A DNA stretch of 64,000 nucleotides from Gordius sp. MW1 (Eukaryota > Nematomorpha > Gordioida > Gordea > Gordiidae), in the NCBI GenBank assembly GCA_964036665.1, contig OZ038533.1:4975413-5039412 (forward strand), written 5' to 3'. Shown here piece by piece: positions 57,660-64,000 of the stretch (position 1 is the stretch's first letter; each line of letters starts with the position of its first letter). A model generated the notes under the pieces. The model worked only from the letters and a program-made list of their open reading frames with translations. It ran no database searches and was not told the origin of the DNA. Position numbers and translations under genes: made by a program.

Positions 57660-58140
57660 ATATATAACTGTTGTAGTTGGTTATTACGCCTATTCAAATG
57701 AGTTTAGCGTGAGTAAAAGATTTAGTTATTGTGGCAGCCGTGGTTAGGTAGTGTTGTAGTCTTACTACACGACCCATTCTCATCCATCTACGCAGCAAGA
57801 CCAGCTGCGCTCCCCTCATCTTATTTCGCTTATTTATTAATGTCTGTAACTGTATACACATCTTTATGTATACGCGTAGTCCCTCTCCCCCCATCGTTCT
57901 CGACACGATTTATTTTACGCGTAGTAATACATCACATGATACACAGCGAGTATTCCCATCATTATGTACGGGTAGGAATTCTTTTGTTCTCAATACACAT
58001 ATGTAGATCGAACCTTTTCTTTTGTTCGCATTTTAATAATTATTAATCTTTCTCTTCGCTAGTTCGCGCGGTTACTTGGGCATAATTCTAATTGAAATAA
58101 AGGATAGATTCAAGAGATATAAATGAGCTATAAGGTAAGA
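57660..58140 (+). repeat. Segment shared with the hAT at 41532-43891
   Basis: It matches 42640-43225 over several blocks (AGACCAGCTGCGCT, AGTCCCTCTCCCCCCATCGT, GCGAGTATTCCCATCATTAT) and ends with ATGAGCTATAAG|GTAAGA. Probably the 5' part of a related hAT carried inside the Helitron. Confidence 0.6.
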
Positions 58141-58844
58141 AAATATCAATAAATAAAATCATTAATAACGTAAACCTTAATCACGATAATTGTTAAAAGT
58201 AATATTTTATCTTTTCTAACTTTTAAATAATAAATTAATTCACGTAATTTACAGGTAGTTAACACACTTAACTTTTGCGCGCCTATGCTAATGAGATAGC
58301 GTCGGGAATAAAATTTAATGTATTTTGTTATGTGAATAGATGTCCACTAATTAGAAGCAGACGTCGAACGGTCGGCATCCCTCATGCAAATTGAGGAGCG
58401 CATCGACAAGGTTTAAATAGCGAGAATTTGACCATGATAGAATCAGTTATTTAATTTTCTAAACTGTTATTTAATTTGTTATTTTAGTCCTGCGGGAGGA
58501 GATATTTAGTTTGCTAATCAGGACACGTTAGTCCTGCGGGGGAAAATGTTTAGTTTGCATCTTTAGAACGCGTGGGTCCAGTGGCAGTATCGACGAAGAA
58601 CTTAACGGCCCTAATCCAAGACCTTTCATTTTAACCGTTCGTTCGAGCCTACTGGTCGCACAAATATTCTTAACCCCCAGCCATCGTTCAGCTTCGACCT
58701 TTAATATTCTTCAGAAGCCGACCGATTAAATTCATTTATTTACCCCGGCCAATTGTACATAGTCATTTATATTACTAAAATAAAGGAGTGTGGATTTAAT
58801 GTAGCCTTTTTGCGGACTTAATAATAACTATTTTACCAAAGCTG

Positions 58845-59101
58845 GTATCGCCTTTATTCTTGATCCCACAGGCCTTTGTGAAGATAGCAAACGACTCGAT
58901 GGCCAAACTATAGGCTGGGAAAAGGGATTCACTTTAGCATGGGACTTTATATGTACTGACGTATTTGCCCCGTCTTATCACAATATAGATCCCTTCAGCC
59001 GAGTCTCTGAAATTTTCAATTACTCTGAAATTAACAATACTATATTTTTTTGTCCCATTGCGACAACTACGCTAACAATCTTTGGCCCCCAAGCCTTTTA
59101 A
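58845..59101 (+). pseudogene. LINE-like protein tail with RLDG...WD motif (copy 3)
   Basis: The frame reads FILDPTGLCEDSKRLDGQTI, GWEKGFTLAWDFICTDVFAP and FCPIATTTLTIFGPQAF to a stop at 59101. It aligns with the 62250-62688 copy (VGLSTTDGKRPDG...WDFTTVDI) but is a diverged member. The order (R/K)PDG, about 14 residues, then WD resembles the PD...D motif of restriction-like endonuclease domains at the C-terminus of some LINEs; this assignment is tentative. Confidence 0.55.
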
Positions 59102-59255
59102 GAAAATAGGGAAAATCTCTTTACTATACCATGATATTCAATCGGCATAACTATCTGTTAATATAATTCATTAGCCATAGCGGAATGTTTTCCAGATATT
59201 TATAATTCTTAACTTTTTTCCGCATCTTCTCAAAATATGTATTTTATAAAAAAAT
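59050..59255 (+). repeat. Dispersed repeat, copy 3 of 3
   Basis: GTCCCATTGCGACAACTACG, AATAGGGAAAATCTC, CCATGATATTCAATCGGCAT and ATTCTTAACTTTTTTCC match the family at 31990 and 46425. It overlaps the end of the LINE-tail fragment. Confidence 0.6.
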
Positions 59256-60869
59256 GATTGGTATATTTGGCTGAAATTAGAATTAACTGGAAATAAAACA
59301 AATTTCCGCGAGTATAGTGAAAGCAAAAAGTTTATATGATAAAAAAATTAACACAAGCAAAATCTGATCGTAAATGGCTGCAGCGTTAGCTTTGGGAAAT
59401 TAGATCACACATAAAACAAAAGATCACGCTAATTGTAACTTTGTTCACGATGTAAGTCTATATCGAATAGAACAGCAGCAGATCGATTTGGTGCAGGCAT
59501 ACACAATTAAGTCAAAACTTTGTTTCCAATTTTTAAGCATAAATTTTAAAGAATGATTAAAATTTTAAAATAGTTTTGTAGCATTTGATCAATGTTGATA
59601 TTGTGTCAGTGAGGAAGAACCCAAGGGATTTATACTATTGCGTTCCGCAGTTGAATGGTTGCCACGTTACCACCACCCTCTATTGATCTTCTTTTGCACA
59701 AAGGATATCCATCACTGCCAGTAATTAAACTAATGTAGAGCAGTTCCGACTCAATTTTGACATACATATTACGATGTATTGATGGAATAATTCGCGGCAT
59801 TTTAAAATATGATCTTTTTCGTGATCTCGAAGCATTATTCTGTATGAATATAGCTCATACACTGCATTTTAAGTTTGTCGGTTAATCATTGTCTGCATTG
59901 ATCCTCTAACTTTAAAGTAATGTTTTTGTACTTGTAATATTAATAACCGAACTTCATATTAATACGAAAAAAGAACCAAAGGTGGGAATGCTTCTAAAGC
60001 GCGCGTTTTTTTATATAAGAAAATGGTGATGCTTTAGGGTATCGAGAATATTTGGCTTATATATTTTAAAAATCGGGCGTAGTTGAGTAAAAAATTGAGA
60101 CACAAAAGACAAAGCAATCGTGGAAAAGAGTTTCATGCAATAAGTAGCACCACAACGATAAATAAGTATAAAGTTGTATCGCTAGTCGGCCAGATGGCGG
60201 TAAACACTACAAAAAAACAGGGTTAAAGCTGTCGCAGCTCGATAAAAACTATATATAAACCATCTAGGATGCTAAGGCAATGATCTGGCCAAATTTGGTG
60301 GCAATCGGTCAAGAACTTTTGGAGTTATTAGAGAACAAAGAAAACGAAGTTACATTTATATATATATATACTAGCTGTACCCGGCCAAGCGTTGCTTTGG
60401 CTTAGCCTAATTAGCTAAATAACAATGTAGAAAAAATTTTTGAGTACAGCGTTTATAGTACGATGATGGTAGAGTAATGGAGTTACCAATTTAGGCTGTG
60501 TCGACGTTGTTCGTAATAGCATCTCGTAAGTGAATGTATTCTTCCGCACGCAGTTCTTGGTGATTGTACTCAAACGGTGTAAAGTTATCATCTGGGATGA
60601 ATTTACTATGGCACACAAACATTCCCTTGAGGCATTGGACAGGACAGTTGGCAAAGCTCACGACATCGTAGTATGACGTTGTCTTGACCGCGTCTAATCA
60701 TCAAACGATATGCATAAAAATTCTTCGAGCTAACCTTCTTGTTTGTTTCCTGTAATAATGTGTATTCCAATTAATTGAAAATTAGTAATCGTGTTTTTAA
60801 TAATGAATAAATTACCTGTTAGGACATCTCATTTTCCATCATCAATCCCTAAGTGCGATGGAGTATACA

Positions 60870-62229
60870 ATATTTTTGGTTAGTCCAACTTTAGCCAACC
60901 TAAACAAACGGGATGGTTTACCCACGCGCGAACATGCCACGTATGGCTGTCCGTGGGAAAAGCATAATGTGTCAAAATCTAAGCCACAAATAGACATCGT
61001 TTGACCTTAAGCTTTATTAATTGTCATTGCGAATGCCAATTTAATTGGAAATTGAATATGAGTTCAATTGGCACATCTGTGGGAATCAAAGGGATTTGTG
61101 GCAGCAATACATTTTCACCTCGGAATCCATCTTGTCTTTTCCAAAAAATTATCGGATATTGGAGAGCGTCATACGGTGGGTATCTGCAATGAATTGAAGA
61201 TTGTTATCTCTTCTTCGAATCACGATTTGGTGCGACGCCGTACGGTCCTTAACCATGATTCCGGCAACGTCGTTAACTACAGGTGCATTGAATCTACGAA
61301 TGTGCTCTTCAACTGGTGTTTTATCAGAATTGATGACAATAGCGTAATTTTCATTTAGTAATTTGGGCATGTGCGAATTAAATAATTTAAATAAATCATT
61401 GTGCTCATTCAACAAAACGTCCAGTTCGCTGACGATGCGCCTGGCAAAAGGTAAATCGAGGTTGTTGCAGCCGCAACATGCATCCACGCGATTAGCGAGT
61501 GCGCGTTCGGAGTCGTCACCACCCATAAAGTAAATTTGTAAAAATTTATAAGATTCGTTTGGCATTGGCAGCAATGAACCCACTTTGTGAAAAACCTGGC
61601 GTTTTATTTAAAACGTTCAATTAAATTGTTGACCGTTTGCAGCATTATTTGGAACTATTTCTGTTGCTCCGAACGATGTCATTTGGAAGATGGATTGAAT
61701 GTCCTAATTGACTTCAGGAACAGGTTAGATTCAGGATCCGTACCGATAAGTAAACCGTGCAATGGTTCAGGTGGTGTTTCAATTTCCGCTAGTCGAACTT
61801 TTCCTGGTGTGCAACACATCCCGGCTCACTCATTTTTATATTTAAGTGCAAGACAATGAGGACAAACCTTGTCCATAGTACCAATGACCACTTTGGAATA
61901 GGCGTAATATTCAACATCAGGTTCATATTGGAATGCTAGTCGAAGGAATGAAGCCGTTTTAAATGCTCGATGTACTTGTAGGCGGTGTAGATCATTTCTC
62001 TACGTGTGTTGATTACAAATCGGCGAGCTTGTTTTTTTAATCGTCTTTTTTGATTTCGTTCATCTCGTGCCTCTTGCGATTGTGATTCACGTATTTGGAC
62101 CATCCTCACACGCTTATCTGCATTGTTTTGTAGGATTTGTGCGTCTGTTCTTTGTGCTCTTATTTTTTTCACGACTGCATTTTGTTTCGTTTGACGACCC
62201 AAATTGTTCCTTTTGCGTTTAGCTGGCAT
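60870..62229 (-). pseudogene. Helitron Rep/helicase protein, deleted and broken
   Basis: Minus-strand pieces in order: a basic N-terminus from the ATG at 62229 (MPAKRKRNNLG... to 61936); a zinc-binding region, CPHCLALKYKNE, stop, GMCCTPGKVRLAEIETPPEP (61870-61700); the Helitron-like N-terminal domain, SLLPMPNESYKFLQIYFMGG through EHIRRFNAPVVNDVAGI (61583-61149); then directly the last part of a PIF1-type helicase, FPIKLAFAMTINKA, stop, GQTMSICGLDF and YVACSRVGKPSRLF (61040-60870). The HUH nuclease and most helicase motifs are missing, so a large deletion joined the two ends. Intact proteins drive rolling-circle transposition. Confidence 0.88.
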
Positions 62230-62249
62230 TTACCTATAAATATAAAGTA

Positions 62250-62740
62250 TTGGCTATCAACAAAATCATCGGCCAGGAAGGCTGGCTACCCAAACACCTT
62301 GGATCCCGTCGGCCTTAGCACCACCGATGGGAAAAGACCGGACGGGGTCACACTCATCCCATGGTCCCGTGGACTGAATCTCACCTGGGACTTCACCACG
62401 GTCGACATATATGCCCTTTCCAACTCCTCTCCCGACCTTATAGTCAGTGCAGAGAATAGGAAGAGAGCCAAATATTCTTCCCTCGCGGACACAATATTTA
62501 TTCCCTTAGTGGCAACCACAATTGGAAATTTAGGCGCTGAAGCTCTAGCTCTCCTGAAACAAATTGGAAAAGCGATCTCCAGCGTCTCTTTAGATTTGAA
62601 AGAGTACTTTTATATCAGGCAAAAGATCACAATGGAAATTGTTAAATCCAACACGACTTCCATACACGGATCAATGCCATCCGTTTAGTTATAGCGCATT
62701 TTTATATTTTTTTTAGTCGTGTATGTATTTTTTGTATAAT
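62250..62740 (+). pseudogene. LINE-like protein tail with KRPDG...WD motif (copy 2)
   Basis: The plus-strand frame reads LDPVGLSTTDGKRPDG, TLIPWSRGLNLTWDFTTVDI, then KYSSLADTIFIPLVATTIGN and ends SIHGSMPSV at 62688. The 3' flank TTTAGTCGTGTATGTA is shared with 49693-49740. The PD-(14 residues)-D spacing and C-terminal place suggest a restriction-like endonuclease of an R2-like LINE; no reverse transcriptase is attached. It is inserted between the Helitron 5' end and the Helitron ATG, in opposite orientation. Confidence 0.6.
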
Positions 62741-63283
62741 TTAAATAATATTGTTTATGTGTAATATTAAATTTAGGTTCTGCATAATAGTTTTTTTCCT
62801 TTTATAATATATGTAACTCTCAACAAAATAGAAATAAAGATCTTGAAATCAGAAAAAAAATATATATATCAAATTGAATTACTTAAAGGAGAAAAACATT
62901 AAACTATCGAATTCTCATATGCAAGCTACGCCCTTGCTATATGGTGTTTTTATAAGTAGAATACTTCAGCATTTTCCTATATTAGATTATTTGCATTGTC
63001 GCATTTTACAGTATACATTTATGACGTAAATTGCTGCATTTTACAGTATCCCTGTATAACGTCATATGACGTCATGAGGTTGCTTTTGATTGACGTTTTA
63101 TTAAACGTCAAAACATAAAACACTAAATAACTTGACCGTCTTATTACTTAGAGATTTCAAAAATGGTTTAAAATTTAGGCTCAGACCTACCAAATATTCG
63201 CAGAAATTTTCATAAAAATCGGTTCAGCCGTTTCGAAGGAGTTTAACTACGCACATTGTTTCACGAGAATTTTATATATTAGA

Positions 63284-63640
63284 TATTGATTTAAGGCACA
63301 ACTAGAGATGGATATCTTTCCTTGAAATTTGGTTACAAAGTTTTAGGGAAAGGGCGATTAGAGTGTAATTGCGAGAAAATTAGAAGTTTGAGGATTATAG
63401 AACTTAAAAATGATTAGGTGTCCGATTTTAAATCAAACCTTATATATGATATGATGAGATATAAAATAGCTTATTTATCATTTGCACGCTGAACTAAATT
63501 GTTATTGCAATGTTCTAAATCGTTAACAGGTATGGGTATTTTAACAAAATAATATAGAATTATTAGAAATTAATTTGGGCATTAGGAAAAGTACCAAACG
63601 GCCAATTATAATAAAGCTTTATATCTGATCGATATATAAA
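63284..63640. other. AT-rich sequence, no gene seen
   Basis: Between the Helitron 5' end and the third family V copy; nothing recognised. Confidence 0.5.
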
Positions 63641-64000
63641 AAACTCGGGCCTTCGGCCCTCGTGGGAAGGGAGAGAAGGGAAGGGAAGGGAAGGGAAGGG
63701 AAGGGAAGGGAAGGGAAGGGAAGGGGGGACGACTCATCTGTACTTCGTATAAATGTATCATATGCTATGCAATTTATGGGCGAGAAAGGTGGGAAGGGGC
63801 GAGAATGCCTATAGGGGGGTATTAAATGCCTGATGATTAATTAATTATTTATACAAATTTTCCATTTATAGGCAAAATGTAATATAGGCAAAATGTAATA
63901 TAGACAAGGGTTAGGGTTAGATTTAGTGTTTGCATCTAGTTGCGTATTACATTCGTTTTCATGGCCTTAAGTGATTATGGGTCTAACAAACATTATATTA
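63641..64000 (+). repeat. Family V element, copy 3 (cut by window end)
   Basis: It has the GGGCC-TTC-GGCCC hairpin at 63648, a regular (GGGAA)n-type array of about ten units to 63727, then GGGCGAGAAAGG, CCTATAGGGGGGTATTAAATG and GGTTAGGGTTAGATTTAGTG as in copy 1. It continues past the window end. Confidence 0.85.

Larger units (their letters stand above)
56918..60370 (-). mobile_element. Helitron 1 (about 3.4 kb), 3' end certain, 5' end approximate
   Basis: On the minus strand the 3' terminus is GCCAAAGCAACGCTTGGC (hairpin), then CGGGCACAGCTAG|T at 56918, almost the same as Helitron 2. The far end, read reversed from about 60355, has AACTCCAAAAGTTCTTGACC and GATTGCCACCAAATTTGG, a typical Helitron 5' region, but a TC start is not clear in the TA repeat. 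Inside are the hAT-like segment at 57660-58140, a duplicated TTAGTCCTGCGGG block (58484 and 58530), a LINE-tail fragment and a dispersed repeat. No Helitron protein is seen. Confidence 0.65.
60371..63283 (-). mobile_element. Helitron 2 (2.9 kb), internally deleted
   Basis: The minus-strand 5' end is A|TCTAATATATAAAATTCTCG at 63283, followed by the family's CTCCTTCGAAACGGCTGAAC and CCGATTTT blocks. The 3' end is a GCCAA...TTGGC hairpin and CGGGTACAGCTAG|T at 60371. The layout A-TC...CTAG-T is exact. It abuts Helitron 1 head-to-tail at a TA repeat. It carries broken Helitron protein pieces at 62229-60870 and a foreign LINE-tail fragment at 62250-62740. Confidence 0.9.

Noticed and set aside
57694..58046. 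ORFs of 70 and 105 codons in Helitron 1
   Set aside because: The segment is a dispersed noncoding repeat shared with 42640-43225, where the frames are not conserved.
58579..58592. CAGTGGCAGTATCG, as at the 5' end of U4 snRNA
   Set aside because: Only 14 bases match and the sequence after it does not follow U4; probably chance.

Overview
This is a window of AT-rich nuclear DNA from an invertebrate-like animal. It has spliced GT-AG genes, poly(A) signals and a very high load of decayed transposons. I see no bacterial operons, plasmid genes or CRISPR array. The organism cannot be named from the sequence. A metazoan-type transmembrane RING ligase, 32-35 nt introns in one gene and many hAT, MULE, Helitron and RTE remnants point to a small-bodied or otherwise transposon-rich animal.

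Host genes are few. Positions 1-1404 hold the 3' end of an unrecognised Ser/Pro-rich protein with a poly(A) signal at 1551. Positions 15793-14614 (minus strand) hold a complete five-exon gene that I assign to TSR2, the eS26 escort factor of 40S ribosome biogenesis; two of its introns are only 32 and 35 nt. Positions 50637-56285 (plus strand) hold a three-exon membrane RING-H2 ubiquitin ligase of the RNF24/RNF122 type. Its introns are over 2 kb and filled with MITEs, and its start codon appears spoiled by one extra T. A broken ACOT9-like thioesterase fragment (18800-19210) sits inside an LTR element.

The rest is mobile DNA, much of it nested. 2.4-9.8 kb: two copies of one short repeat, each split by a different TIR element with a perfect 8-bp target duplication; one of these holds extreme poly-G/poly-C tandem repeats and a second, smaller hAT. 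11.5-14.5 kb and 33.1-36.1 kb: two nearly full RTE-type LINEs with the same 5' boundary; the second splits a MULE transposase gene between its C-terminal region and its SWIM finger. 16.6-18.2 kb: a MULE-like element with a FLYWCH remnant. 18.3-20.5 kb: three direct LTR copies and a primer-binding site matching 63 nt of selenocysteine tRNA. 23.1-28.2 kb: a 5.1-kb element with inverted arms of about 750 bp around a hAT pseudogene and a BED-finger hAT MITE. 37.8-44.5 kb: RTE fragments carrying a Helitron and a complete hAT. 56.9-63.3 kb: two head-to-tail Helitrons, one with recognisable Helitron protein pieces, each carrying a fragment of a KRPDG...WD protein tail resembling a restriction-like endonuclease domain.

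The host genes do not form a pathway. The window is best read as three genes in a sea of layered insertions whose order can be reconstructed from target-site duplications.
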